From the NCBI RefSeq assembly GCF_004681125.1, contig NZ_SIHO01000004.1, positions 1-64,000 on the forward strand: DNA of 64,000 nucleotides, in the 5' to 3' direction. The notes below the pieces were generated by a model that saw only the letters and a list, made by a program, of their open reading frames with translations, was not told the origin of the DNA and did no database searches. The position numbers were made by a program, and so were the translations under genes. This DNA is from Glacieibacterium arshaanense. Lineage in GTDB: Bacteria > Pseudomonadota > Alphaproteobacteria > Sphingomonadales > Sphingomonadaceae. Shown one piece after another: positions 42,765 to 51,817 of this stretch (positions are counted from its first letter, which is position 1; every line of letters begins with the position of its first letter).

Positions 42765-44174
42765 ATGTTGAAGCTTCTAGGTACCGCGCTGTTCGCAGCG
42801 GCACTGGCGCTGCCCGTAGCGGCGCAAACGCCGCGCCCCGATCAGGCGCAGTTCCGCGCGCTCTACAAGGAGCTGGTCGAGACCAACACGACGCACAGCA
42901 CCGGCAGCTGCACGCTGGCGGCGCAGCGCATGGCGGCGCACCTGAAGACTGCAGGGTTTGCCGATGCCGACCTCAATGTCTTCGTGCCGCCGGGATTTCC
43001 GCTCGACGGTGGGCTGATCGCGACGCTACCCGGCAGTGACCCCAAAGCGGCGGCAATCATCCTTCTCGCGCATCTCGATGTCGTCGAGGCCAAGCGCGAG
43101 GACTGGACGCGCGACCCGTTCGTGCTGATCGAGGAGAACGGCTATTTCTATGGCCGCGGCAGCATCGATGACAAAAGCCAGGCGGCGATCTTCACCGACT
43201 CGATGGCGCGCTTGAAGGCCAAGAAACCACCGTTGCGCACGATCAAGCTGGTGCTGACCTGCGGCGAGGAAAGCGGCGCGCGCATCAACAATATCCGCTG
43301 GCTGATCGACAACCACCGCGACTGGCTGAACGCCGCGTTCGCGCTCAACGAAGGTGGCAGCGGCACGCTCGACGCGCAGGGCAAGCCGCAGACGCTGGGC
43401 TTCCAGGCCGGCGAAAAGGTCTCGCAGAACTTCCGGCTCGAAGCGACCAACCCCGGCGGCCACAGCAGCATGCCGCGCCCCGATAACGCCATTTATGACC
43501 TGTCGCGCGGGCTGGTCGGGCTCGCGGATTACCAGTTCCCGGTGATGTTCAACGACACCACGCGCGGCTATTTCGGCGCAATGGCGGGGATCGTCGGCGG
43601 CGACACCGGCAAGGCGATGACCGCGCTGCTCGCCAACCCGCAGGATGTGGCCGCAGACGCCATCGTCTCGAAGAACGCCGCCTGGCATTCGATGCTGCGC
43701 ACGACCTGCGTCGCGACGCTGACCGAGGGCGGCCATGCCATCAACGCACTGCCGCAGCGCGCCAGCGCCAACGTCAATTGCCGGATGTTCCCCGGCGATC
43801 CGGCGGCGAATGTGCAGGCACAGTTGGTCAAGGCAATGGGCAGCACCGGCGTGACGGTCACCGCGGTGCCGCCGGTCAACCCGACACCGCCGCCACCGCC
43901 GTTGACGCCGCTGGTGTTTGGCACCGCCAAACATATCGCGGCCAAGCATTTCCCCGGCGTGCCGGTGCTGCCGATGATGCTGACCGGCGCCACCGACGGC
44001 CGCTTCCTGACCGGTGCCGGCGTGCCGACCTACGGCGTGCCCGGTGCCTTCCTCGCCGAAGACAGCGGCATGCACGGGCTCAACGAGCACGTCAGCGTCG
44101 CCGGGCTGTATGCGCAGCGCGACTATCTGTTCGACCTTATCCAGGCCTATGCCGCAACCAAGGATACGCAATGA
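42765..44174 (+). CDS. Secreted M20 family metallopeptidase (second of three)
   Basis: A 469-residue paralogue of its neighbours. The signal peptide ends at PVAAQT. It has the same metal set (LLAHLDVVE, GSIDDKSQ, CGEES) and NPGGHSSMPRPDN lid, NVNCRMFPGD, and GMHGLNEHV at the C-terminus. The Pro stretch TPPPPPLTP is kept. Differences near the active site (GSIDDK for GASDDK, RINNIRWL for AFNGAEWL) suggest another specificity. ATG at 42765 follows the first gene by 20 bp; the third overlaps its stop. Confidence 0.92.
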   Translation: MLKLLGTALFAAALALPVAAQTPRPDQAQFRALYKELVETNTTHSTGSCTLAAQRMAAHLKTAGFADADLNVFVPPGFPLDGGLIATLPGSDPKAAAIILLAHLDVVEAKREDWTRDPFVLIEENGYFYGRGSIDDKSQAAIFTDSMARLKAKKPPLRTIKLVLTCGEESGARINNIRWLIDNHRDWLNAAFALNEGGSGTLDAQGKPQTLGFQAGEKVSQNFRLEATNPGGHSSMPRPDNAIYDLSRGLVGLADYQFPVMFNDTTRGYFGAMAGIVGGDTGKAMTALLANPQDVAADAIVSKNAAWHSMLRTTCVATLTEGGHAINALPQRASANVNCRMFPGDPAANVQAQLVKAMGSTGVTVTAVPPVNPTPPPPPLTPLVFGTAKHIAAKHFPGVPVLPMMLTGATDGRFLTGAGVPTYGVPGAFLAEDSGMHGLNEHVSVAGLYAQRDYLFDLIQAYAATKDTQ

Positions 44175-45565
44175 CCTTCAAAGCCCTGCTGCTTGCCGCG
44201 TTGATCGCCGCACCGGCGACCGCGCAGCCGATCCGCCCCGATCAGGCAGCATTCCGCGAGCTCTACAAGGAGCTGGTCGAAACCAACACGACGCTGTCAT
44301 CGGGCAGCTGCACCGATGCGGCGGCGAAGATGGGCGCGCGACTTAAGGCGGCCGGATTCAGCGACGCCGACATCACTTACTATTCGACCTCCGAAAAACC
44401 CAAAGAGGGTGGGCTGGTAGCGGTGCTGCGCGGCAGCGATCCGCACGCCAAGCCAATGCTGCTGCTCGCGCATATCGATGTCGTCGAAGCCAAGCGTGCA
44501 GACTGGACGCGCGACCCGTTCACGCTGGTTGAGGAAGGTGGCTATTTCTATGCGCGCGGCGCCACCGACGATAAAGCCCAGGCAGCGATCTGGACCGACT
44601 CGCTGATCCGCTACAAGCAGAGTGGCTACAAGCCGGCGCGCAGCATCAAATTGGCGCTCACCTGCGGCGAGGAAACCACCAGCGCCTTCAACGGCGCGCA
44701 GTGGCTGGCGACCAACCGCCCCGACCTGATCGCGGCCGAATTCGCCCTAAATGAGGGCGGCGGCGGCATGCTCGATGCGAGCGGTCGTCCGGTGCTGCTG
44801 GCGATGCAGGTCGGTGAAAAGGACGTGCAGAATTACTGGCTCGAAGTCACTAACCCGGGCGGCCACAGCTCGCGCCCCGTGCCCGAAAACGCCATCTACC
44901 GTTTGGCGGCAGCGGTGACCAAGGTCGGCGAGCATGAATTCCCGGTGACCTTCACGCCGACCACGCGCGGCTTCTTCGGCGGTATGAGCAAGATTCTTGG
45001 CGGTGAAACCGGTGCCGCGATGACGGCATTGCTCGCCAACCCGAATGATGCGGCGGCGAATGCCATCGTGTCGAAGGACCCGAGTTTCCATTCGATGCTG
45101 CGCACGACGTGTGTCGCAACTTTGCTCGATGCCGGTCACGCCAACAACGCGCTGCCGCAGCGCGCCCGTGCCAACATCAACTGCCGCATCATCCCCGGTG
45201 AAACCAAGGCTAGCGTTCAGGCGGAACTGGCGCGGGTCATCAATGATCCGAAGGTCAGCATCACTCCCGAAGCTACAACGCGGCCGGTCGCGACCGAACC
45301 CAAGCTGGACCCGAAGATCGTCGACCCGGCGAAGACGCTTGCGGCCAAATATTTCCCCGGCGTGCCGATGCTGCCGGTAATGTCGACGGGCGCCACCGAT
45401 GCCATCTTTCTGACCGGCATCCCGACCTATGGCGTCCCCGGCGTGTTCGGCGACCTGGACGGCAACGGCGCGCACGGCCTGAACGAGCGCATCCGTGTCA
45501 AATCGGTCTACGAAGGCCGCGACTATCTGTACGACCTGGTAAAGGCCTACGCCGGCGGCAAGTGA
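44171..45565 (+). CDS. Secreted M20 family metallopeptidase (third of three)
   Basis: A 464-residue paralogue. The signal peptide ends at APATAQ. Metal motifs are LLAHIDVVE, GATDDKAQ and CGEET; the lid is NPGGHSSRPVPEN; NINCRIIPGE and AHGLNERIR follow. It lacks the poly-Pro stretch of the other two, having TRPVATEPKLDPKIV there, so it diverged earlier. ATG at 44171 overlaps the second gene's stop (ATGA). Confidence 0.92.
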   Translation: MTFKALLLAALIAAPATAQPIRPDQAAFRELYKELVETNTTLSSGSCTDAAAKMGARLKAAGFSDADITYYSTSEKPKEGGLVAVLRGSDPHAKPMLLLAHIDVVEAKRADWTRDPFTLVEEGGYFYARGATDDKAQAAIWTDSLIRYKQSGYKPARSIKLALTCGEETTSAFNGAQWLATNRPDLIAAEFALNEGGGGMLDASGRPVLLAMQVGEKDVQNYWLEVTNPGGHSSRPVPENAIYRLAAAVTKVGEHEFPVTFTPTTRGFFGGMSKILGGETGAAMTALLANPNDAAANAIVSKDPSFHSMLRTTCVATLLDAGHANNALPQRARANINCRIIPGETKASVQAELARVINDPKVSITPEATTRPVATEPKLDPKIVDPAKTLAAKYFPGVPMLPVMSTGATDAIFLTGIPTYGVPGVFGDLDGNGAHGLNERIRVKSVYEGRDYLYDLVKAYAGGK

Positions 45566-45578
45566 CGCGGTAGCGCGA

Positions 45579-47048
45579 TCACGGCCTGAAGCACTGCCAG
45601 TCGGTCAGTGCGGCGACGTTGCGTTCGACCAGCGTCATCAGCAGGCGATCCTCGGCGTCGCCGGCGGGTACGGCCAGCACCGCGCCGGCTGAAAAGTGCA
45701 GCGCGATGGGCAGGCACGCCTTGAATTCGGCGCGAGCCCGGTCGAGCGAATAGCCGGGATCGACACGCGCGATGATCGCCTGGTGCGCGGCGATGAGATC
45801 GTCCTCGATCGCGCGGCGGTCTTCGGGTGAGACCGAGCCGGCAAGGAAATAGGCGAGGTCGAACATCGGGCTGCCATAGTCGGCAAACTGCCAGTCGATC
45901 AGCCAGGCGCGGTGCCCGTCGGTCAGGTCCTCGAACAGTACGTTATCGACGCGGGGTTCACCATGGATCAGCGTCGCCCCGTCGGGAAGCTCGCGCACGA
46001 TGCTTTCGGCGTGCACCGCAAAATGATCGATCGCATCGAGGCACGCCGGCGCAATCCGTCCCGCGAAGCGTTCGCGGAACACCGGTGCCGCGGCAAGCTG
46101 CGTCTCGGCTGCCTGTGCAGCACTGTTCTTGCGGTCGAACAACCAGCTCGCCGCGGCCAGGTCGGAATGCTGCCAATAGGCCGCGTGCAGCTTGGCGAGC
46201 TCTGCACCCACCGCGCGCGCCTCGGCGCGGGTGCAGCCACTGACCTGATCGACGGCGCGGGTCTGGCCGGTGAGGTCCTGCAGCACCAGATTGAGCGTGC
46301 GGCCATCGGCGCCGGCGTTGCTCCAATAGCAGCGCGGTGTCGCCAGTGGCGGCTCGGCGCCCAAGAAGGCGTAAACCGCCGCCTCACGTTGATAGACGCT
46401 CTGCGCCGCTGCGATATCCGCCACGCCGGCAGTGGTCGAGGTCAGTTTGCATACCACCGATCGTACCGCCTTTTCGGCATTGGCGTTGTAGGTGATGGCG
46501 GTGCGGCCGGTGATCGACAGAAAGCCATGGCCGATAGGCACCGATCCGGTGATCGAAATCCGAGGTACCGTGACGCCGGCGTGGTGGAACACCGCCTGCA
46601 GCCATTCGGGTGTGACCTGATCAAGGCGCGAAATCATCGGCGGCTCGGCGTAGTGGCTCGCCACCGATGCGTCGCCTTTGCGGCCCCAGCGGCCGGCGAC
46701 ATAGCTCGAGTTCCAGCAATCGGTGAACTTGCCGTCGACAGCCTTGAAGACTTCGATACCGCAAAGCTCGATGCGGTCGCCCTTGCGCGTGTGCATGTTC
46801 CAGACCGAAGTGACATATTCGTCGTCGGCCAGCAGCACTTCATGTTCGAAATAGGGTTCGGAAGACGCGCTCTGCTGGCGCACGCGCGCGATCTGGTCTT
46901 CCAGTGACAATTCGGTGGTGCTGCCGGGGTCGTGACGGATGATCGGATCGGCGCAAAGCTCGCGGATCATGTCGGCGTTGCGATTGTTCCAGACCTCCGC
47001 CCAATACAGTTCGATAAGCTCGCGCGGACTGCGATGGGCCACGATCAT
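45579..47048 (-). CDS. NTF2-like domain fused to an aminoglycoside-phosphotransferase-type kinase domain
   Basis: A 489-residue cytoplasmic fusion. Residues about 1-130 form a SnoaL/NTF2-like alpha+beta barrel (ELIELYWAEVWNNRN, then VSVWNMHTRKGDRIELCGIEVFKAVDGKFTDCWN). Residues 140-489 form an APH/EcKL-type kinase fold with GHGFLSITGRT in the nucleotide loop, LIHGEPRVDN at the catalytic loop (His362, Glu364, Asn369) and metal site LIDWQFADYG (Asp385). Glu364 replaces the usual catalytic Asp of HGDxxxxN. Substrate unknown. The gene is convergent with the M20 cluster. Confidence 0.82.
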   Translation of the reverse strand: MIVAHRSPRELIELYWAEVWNNRNADMIRELCADPIIRHDPGSTTELSLEDQIARVRQQSASSEPYFEHEVLLADDEYVTSVWNMHTRKGDRIELCGIEVFKAVDGKFTDCWNSSYVAGRWGRKGDASVASHYAEPPMISRLDQVTPEWLQAVFHHAGVTVPRISITGSVPIGHGFLSITGRTAITYNANAEKAVRSVVCKLTSTTAGVADIAAAQSVYQREAAVYAFLGAEPPLATPRCYWSNAGADGRTLNLVLQDLTGQTRAVDQVSGCTRAEARAVGAELAKLHAAYWQHSDLAAASWLFDRKNSAAQAAETQLAAAPVFRERFAGRIAPACLDAIDHFAVHAESIVRELPDGATLIHGEPRVDNVLFEDLTDGHRAWLIDWQFADYGSPMFDLAYFLAGSVSPEDRRAIEDDLIAAHQAIIARVDPGYSLDRARAEFKACLPIALHFSAGAVLAVPAGDAEDRLLMTLVERNVAALTDWQCFRP

Positions 47049-47217
47049 TTCCCCGATTGATTGTTGTTGGGCGAACTATCAACAGCATGCGGCAACCCCG
47101 TCAAGCATGCCGCTCGCTTGCACCACACGGCGCACACCGCGCTGCGACAGGCTCTAAATCGGCTAGCGACACTGCCGGGGCTTGCGCGACCGCGCGGCTT
47201 GGGCGACAGCAGCAGCC

Positions 47218-47877
47218 ATGGATTTCGCTTCACTGTTCACGCCTGCCGCGCTGGCTGCTTTCGGGCAGGTGGTGCTGATCGACGTGGTGCTAGCCGGCGA
47301 CAATGCGATTGTCGTCGGCGCATTGGCCGCCGGGCTGCCGCCGGCGCAGCGCAAGAAGGTCATCATGATCGGCATCGCCGCCGCGCTGGTGCTCCGCATC
47401 ATCTTTGCGCTGGCGGTGAGCTGGTTGCTGCAGGTCGTCGGGCTGATCCTCGCCGGCGGTTTGCTGCTCATGTGGGTGGCGTGGCGCATGTGGCGCGAAC
47501 TGCGCCATGAGGGAATCATCGCCGGCGACAGTCCGGTCGAGGATTTCGACATGGGTGTCGGCGATGCCGCACCGTTGAAGTCACCCAAGAGCTTTGCCGC
47601 AGCTGCCTGGTCGGTCGCACTCGCCGACGTCTCGATGAGTCTCGACAATGTGCTCGCGGTCGCAGGCGCGGCGCGCGACCATCCCGGCATCATGGTCGCC
47701 GGGCTGCTGTTGTCGGTGGCGCTGATGGGCCTCGCCGCCAACATCATCGCGCAATACATCGAACGCTACCGCTGGATCGCCTATGTCGGGCTGGCGGTGA
47801 TCGTCTGGGTGGCGATCAAGATGATCTGGGAAGGCTGGCACGAGGTCGCACCGCACGTCGCGCCGTTGTTCGGTTAA
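47218..47877 (+). CDS. TerC family integral membrane protein
   Basis: A 219-residue TerC/Alx-type transporter with about seven membrane segments. The two symmetry-related acidic motifs are IDVVLAGDNAIVVGAL near the start and VALADVSMSLDNVLAVAGAA in the middle, where Asp residues line the ion path. Related proteins export manganese or calcium or help metal-loading of exoenzymes. ATG at 47218 is chosen because upstream residues are not membrane-like. The stop is 3 bp from element R12. Confidence 0.9.
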   Translation: MDFASLFTPAALAAFGQVVLIDVVLAGDNAIVVGALAAGLPPAQRKKVIMIGIAAALVLRIIFALAVSWLLQVVGLILAGGLLLMWVAWRMWRELRHEGIIAGDSPVEDFDMGVGDAAPLKSPKSFAAAAWSVALADVSMSLDNVLAVAGAARDHPGIMVAGLLLSVALMGLAANIIAQYIERYRWIAYVGLAVIVWVAIKMIWEGWHEVAPHVAPLFG

Positions 47878-47880
47878 GTA

Positions 47881-47964
47881 AAGCCTCCGGCGGGCAGGGC
47901 CTCAGGCCCTGCACCCGAATTCAAAAAGGGTGCAGGCCTCTGGCCTGCCCGCCGGAGGCCCTTT
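47881..47964. repeat. Palindromic element R12 (compact pair)
   Basis: Left unit 47881-47920 (inner hairpin GGGCC-TCA-GGCCC), right unit 47928-47964 (GGCCTCTGGCC), centre only about 8 bp (ATTCAAAA). It lies between convergent terC-like and quinone oxidoreductase genes; the right tail reads CCCTTTT and the oxidoreductase TAG stop follows 2 bp on. Confidence 0.85.
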
Positions 47965-47965
47965 T

Positions 47966-48940
47966 CTAACACATCAAAAGCGTCGACCCCGTGGTCGCCC
48001 GCGCCTCAAGGTCACGGTGCGCCTGCGCGGCGTCGCCGAGCGCGTAACGCTGGTCGATCCGTACATCGAGCACTCCGCGCGCCACCAGGTCGAGCACGCG
48101 CCCGGCGTAGCGTTCGATCTCGTCGCGGTTGGTGTAGTAATCGAACAGCGTCGGGCGTGTCGCAAACAGCGAGCCCTTGCGCGCCAGGATGGCGAAGTCG
48201 ACTGCGCCGACAGGCCCGCTGGCGTTACCGAAGCTGGCGAGCAGCCCACGGCGTTTGAGCGAGTCGAGCGAGCCTTCGAACGTCGATTTGCCGACGCCGT
48301 CGAACACGACGTCGACGCCGCGGCCGTCGGTAAGTTCGCGGACGCGTGACGCCACCGCGTCGCGGCTGTAGACGATCATCGCATCGGCGCCGGCGGCGGT
48401 GGCCAGTGCGGCCTTGGCGTCGCTGCTCGCGGTGCCGATGACGCGGGCGCCGATGTGCTTGAGCCATTGCACCAGCAGCAACCCGACGCCGCCGGCGGCC
48501 GCTTGCACCAGCACCGTCTGCCCTGCTTCGACCTTGCCGCAGCGTTCGACGAGGAACTCGGTGGTGCAGCCCTTGAGCAGGACGGCGGCGGCAACTTCAT
48601 CCAATACACCGTCGGGCAGTTTGACGACGCGGTCGGCAGCGATCAGTCGGTGCGTGGCATAGCCGCCAATCGGGCCCCAGCAATAGCCGACGCGGTCGCC
48701 GACGCGCAGGGTATCGACGCCTGCGCCGACGGCTTCGACAACCCCCGCACCTTCCAGTCCGATGCCGCTCGGCAACGGCATCGGATACAGGCCGGTGCGG
48801 TGATAGGTGTCGATATAGTTGAGCCCCGCGACGGTCTGGCGCAGGCGGATTTCACCGGGGCCCGGATCGCCGACTTCTACATCCACTAGCCGCAGCACTT
48901 CGGGGCCACCAATCGCGTCAAATCGTATCGCCTGTGCCAT
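47966..48940 (-). CDS. qor: Zinc-independent quinone oxidoreductase (QOR type)
   Basis: A 324-residue MDR-superfamily NADPH:quinone reductase. GLNYIDTYHRTGLYPMPLPSGIGLEGAGVVEAVG is the QOR N-terminal signature. The NADPH-binding stretch is VLVQAAAGGVGLLLVQWLKHIGARVIGTASSDAKAALA, and DGRGVDVVFDGVG follows. No catalytic zinc cysteines are present. It reduces quinones or enones in the cytoplasm. It precedes a GNAT gene by 2 bp in the downstream direction of that unit, so it is third after the hydrolase and acetyltransferase genes. Confidence 0.92.
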   Translation of the reverse strand: MAQAIRFDAIGGPEVLRLVDVEVGDPGPGEIRLRQTVAGLNYIDTYHRTGLYPMPLPSGIGLEGAGVVEAVGAGVDTLRVGDRVGYCWGPIGGYATHRLIAADRVVKLPDGVLDEVAAAVLLKGCTTEFLVERCGKVEAGQTVLVQAAAGGVGLLLVQWLKHIGARVIGTASSDAKAALATAAGADAMIVYSRDAVASRVRELTDGRGVDVVFDGVGKSTFEGSLDSLKRRGLLASFGNASGPVGAVDFAILARKGSLFATRPTLFDYYTNRDEIERYAGRVLDLVARGVLDVRIDQRYALGDAAQAHRDLEARATTGSTLLMC

Positions 48941-48942
48941 GT

Positions 48943-49437
48943 TCAGTCCTTCAGAGTCAGTTGCATGAATACCAGATCGAGCCAGCGTTCGAACTTCCAG
49001 CCGACTTCCGGCATGCGGCCGGTTTCGACAAAGCCCAGCGCTGCATGAAAGGCAATGCTGGCGTCATTCGAGCCGTCGATACCGCCGACCATGACATGCC
49101 GGCCATCGGCTTTGGCTGCAGCAATCAGCGCCAGCATCAGCGCGCGACCGACACCTTTGCTGCGGTCATGCTGCGCAACATAAACCGAATGCTCGACCGT
49201 TGCGGCATACGCCGGGCGGGCGCGAAACGGCCCGTAGCTGGCGAAGCCGATTGTATCGCCATCGACATCGGCAACCAGCACCGGCCAGCCGCCGGCGTTG
49301 CGTTCAGCCAGCCAGCCAGCCTGCTCGTCGAGCGTGCGCGGTTCATATTCGAACAGCGCGGTGCTGTTCAGTATTGCGTCGTTGACGATGTCGAGGATCG
49401 CCGGCACGTCCCGTGCCTGCGCGGCGCGAACGATCAC
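48943..49437 (-). CDS. GNAT acetyltransferase, phosphinothricin-acetyltransferase type
   Basis: A 164-residue N-acetyltransferase. It starts VRAAQARDVPAILDIVNDAILNSTALFEYEPRT, the PAT-family pattern. The acetyl-CoA loop is HDRSKGVGRALMLALI, and the C-terminal GGIDGSNDASIAFHAALGFVETGRMPEVGWKFERWLDLVFMQ is typical of PAT/methionine sulfoximine acetylases. The physiological substrate is probably an amino-acid analogue. The ATG overlaps the upstream hydrolase stop (ATGA). Confidence 0.9.
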   Translation of the reverse strand: MIVRAAQARDVPAILDIVNDAILNSTALFEYEPRTLDEQAGWLAERNAGGWPVLVADVDGDTIGFASYGPFRARPAYAATVEHSVYVAQHDRSKGVGRALMLALIAAAKADGRHVMVGGIDGSNDASIAFHAALGFVETGRMPEVGWKFERWLDLVFMQLTLKD

Positions 49438-50117
49438 CGCAGATGTGCTGCGAAAAAGTCGCGCGACCGCGCATCGGCGATTTCGGCGAGTGCCGGCACA
49501 CGTGAACTGCCACTGTGGCGCGCGAAGGCGTGATCGGCGTCATAGTCGTGGATGGTTACGTGGCGGTTGCCATCCAGTGCTGCATGAATCGCCGCTTGTG
49601 ATGCTGCCGGCACGAAGCCGTCTGCCGTGGCGATGTGAAGCATCAACGGCTTGCCGATGGCGTGTTGCTCATCGAGCCGGGTATCGATGCTGACGCCGTA
49701 ATAGCCGATGCTGGCATCGCTGTCGGTCCGCGTCGCGCACAGATAGGCGAGGAAGCCGCCGAGGCAATAGCCGATGACGCCGACTTTGCTGCAGCCTTTG
49801 CTGCGCAGCAATTCGATCGCCGCCTCAATGTCGGCGACCGCTTTGGTGCCGTCGAAACGCTCCATATGGCCGAGTGCGCGTTGGAACTCCGCGGGCACAT
49901 CGGCGTCGAGTTCGATGCCATGTTCCTGGCGCCAGAACAGGTCGGGTGCAATCGCGTGATAACCCAGTGCCGCCCAGTTTTCGACCATCGCGCGGATGCC
50001 GGCGTTGATGCCGAAAATATCCTGGATGACCACGATGCCGGCGGTGCCGCTGCCGGCCTCATAGGCCTTGAAACTGCCACTGCCATCAAGTGCGTCGAGT
50101 TGGGTAAATGCGCCCAT
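49434..50117 (-). CDS. Dienelactone hydrolase family protein
   Basis: A 227-residue alpha/beta hydrolase. The nucleophile is Cys in VGVIGYCLGGFLAYLCA, Asp lies in ATADGFVP and His in DADHAFARHSG, giving the Cys-Asp-His triad of dienelactone hydrolases. An early conserved segment is GIVVIQDIFGINAGIRAMVENWAALGY. The real substrate cannot be deduced. It heads the leftward hydrolase-acetyltransferase-oxidoreductase unit and is divergent from the DUF6489 gene. Confidence 0.91.
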   Translation of the reverse strand: MGAFTQLDALDGSGSFKAYEAGSGTAGIVVIQDIFGINAGIRAMVENWAALGYHAIAPDLFWRQEHGIELDADVPAEFQRALGHMERFDGTKAVADIEAAIELLRSKGCSKVGVIGYCLGGFLAYLCATRTDSDASIGYYGVSIDTRLDEQHAIGKPLMLHIATADGFVPAASQAAIHAALDGNRHVTIHDYDADHAFARHSGSSRVPALAEIADARSRDFFAAHLR

Positions 50118-50254
50118 TATGCGTCTCCACTGCGTGCGGTCGGGATAGCCGCTTTATGGCACATTTCGCGCGCCTGCTGCCACCGGTGTGTCGTCACTTG
50201 GCGATCCGCGGCGCGACCGTTAGACTGAGCGCCGCATCCAGGAGCACGGCCGCC

Positions 50255-50491
50255 ATGAAGATCACCTTCGATATTGATTGCACACCGCAGGAGGCGCGCA
50301 CCCTGATGGGCCTGCCCGACCTCGAGCCACTGCACGAGCTTTATCTCGAACGCATGCGCGGCTTCATCACCGAGGGGCTGACGCCCGCCGATTTCGAGCG
50401 GCTGGCGCGCAACTGGTTGCCCGGCATGGCCGACGGTTTCGAAAAGTGGCGCAGTGTCTTCCTCGGCGGTGCCGGCAAGACAAAGAGCTGA
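50255..50491 (+). CDS. DUF6489 family small protein
   Basis: A 78-residue protein, MKITFDIDCTPQEARTLMGLPDLEPLHELYLERM then PADFERLARNWLPGMADGFEKWR. It resembles the phasin-like DUF6489 group found in sphingomonads just before mnmE. Soluble, helical, possibly binding a partner through its Asp/Glu-rich face. A GGAG motif precedes the ATG by about 10 bp. mnmE starts 15 bp after the stop. Confidence 0.8.
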   Translation: MKITFDIDCTPQEARTLMGLPDLEPLHELYLERMRGFITEGLTPADFERLARNWLPGMADGFEKWRSVFLGGAGKTKS

Positions 50492-50506
50492 GCTGCGGCG
50501 ACGGCA

Positions 50507-51817
50507 TTGGCGCCCCGGCATGAAGACACGATCTACGCACTTTCGTCGGGCAGACCGCCCGCCGGCGTAGCTTTGGTGCGCATTTCTGGTGCGCAGGCGA
50601 CGGCGGCGCTGGCCGCACTGACCACGACGCTGCCGCCGCCACGCCAGGCGGCGCTGCGGACACTGCGCGATCCCAGCGACAGCAGCATCCTCGACCGCGC
50701 TATGGTGCTGCGCTTTGTCGGTCCCGCCAGCGCCACCGGGGAGGACGTCGTCGAGCTTCATCTGCATGGTGGTCCTGCCGTCGTCGCGGCGATGTTGCGG
50801 GTGCTGGGCGCACTCCCGGGTTTGCGTCTTGCCGAGCCGGGTGAGTTCACCCGGCGCGGCTTCGACAATGGCCGCTTCGACCTCAGCCAGTCGGAAGGCC
50901 TTGCCGACCTCATCAATGCCGAGACCGAGGCGCAGCGGCTGCTGGCACTCGACCAGGCTGGCGGGCGGCTGCGCGACAAGGTCGAGGGCTGGCGCGAGGC
51001 GATCATTGCGTTGCGCGCCGAGGCCGAGGCCTGGCTCGACTTCGCCGAGGCTGAAGATGATGTCGAGGCCGGGCTGGCGAGCACTGCCAAGGCGGTCGCA
51101 GCGATTGCCCGGCTGCGCGCTGACATCGCCGCCACGCTGGACGATGCCGGGCGCGGGATGCGGCTGCGGGACGGGCTGGCCATTGCTGTGGTCGGCGAGC
51201 CTAACGTCGGAAAATCGAGTTTAATCAATACGTTGTCAAGACGTGATGCCGCCATTGTGTCCGAGCACGCCGGCACGACCCGCGATTTGATCGAGCTGCC
51301 TCTGGTCATCGCAGGGGTTGGCGTGACGCTGATCGACACCGCTGGCCTGCGCGACACAAATGACCCGGTCGAGGTTGAGGGCATACGCCGCGCGCGTGCT
51401 CGCGCAGCGCAGGCCGATTTGGTCCTGCATATCGCGATAGCGCCACCAGAGACACCGCTCGGGCAGGTGGTCATCAACAAGATCGACCGCAGCGGCCTGA
51501 CAGCGGGCGTCTACGACGGCGTCATTCAAGTCTCGGCGACTACGGGTGCTGGTATTGCCGCATTTGAAGTCTGGCTCGAAGACTGGGTCCGGACGGCGGT
51601 ACGGCCGGGTGAAGCGGTACTGGTAACGCAGCTGAGGCACCGTCAGGCGCTGGCGGCTGCGCTTGATGATATTGATGCGGCAATGGCCACCGACGATTTG
51701 GTACTCCGCGCCGAATCGCTGCGATTGGCATCACGGGCACTCGGCCGGATCACCGGCACCGTCGGGGTCGAGGATGTACTCGACGCTATATTCGGGCGCT
51801 TCTGCATCGGAAAATGA
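50507..51817 (+). CDS. mnmE: tRNA-modifying GTPase MnmE
   Basis: With MnmG it installs the (carboxymethyl)aminomethyl group on wobble uridine of tRNAs. 436 residues. N-terminal tetrahydrofolate-binding domain (DTIYALSSGRPPAGVALVRISG ... LHLHGGPAVV). G domain with GEPNVGKSSLINTLSRRDAAIVSEHAGTTRD (G1-G2), DTAGLRDT (G3) and NKID (G4). C-terminal CIGK ending with the catalytic Cys. The TTG start at 50507 gives MAPRHEDTIYALSSG; no in-frame ATG is nearby. Confidence 0.95.
   Translation: MAPRHEDTIYALSSGRPPAGVALVRISGAQATAALAALTTTLPPPRQAALRTLRDPSDSSILDRAMVLRFVGPASATGEDVVELHLHGGPAVVAAMLRVLGALPGLRLAEPGEFTRRGFDNGRFDLSQSEGLADLINAETEAQRLLALDQAGGRLRDKVEGWREAIIALRAEAEAWLDFAEAEDDVEAGLASTAKAVAAIARLRADIAATLDDAGRGMRLRDGLAIAVVGEPNVGKSSLINTLSRRDAAIVSEHAGTTRDLIELPLVIAGVGVTLIDTAGLRDTNDPVEVEGIRRARARAAQADLVLHIAIAPPETPLGQVVINKIDRSGLTAGVYDGVIQVSATTGAGIAAFEVWLEDWVRTAVRPGEAVLVTQLRHRQALAAALDDIDAAMATDDLVLRAESLRLASRALGRITGTVGVEDVLDAIFGRFCIGK

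Noticed and set aside
41338-42804. 488-residue open frame on the minus strand
   Set aside because: Antisense to the first M20 peptidase. Similar shadows occur opposite the second and third copies because the paralogues share codon patterns.
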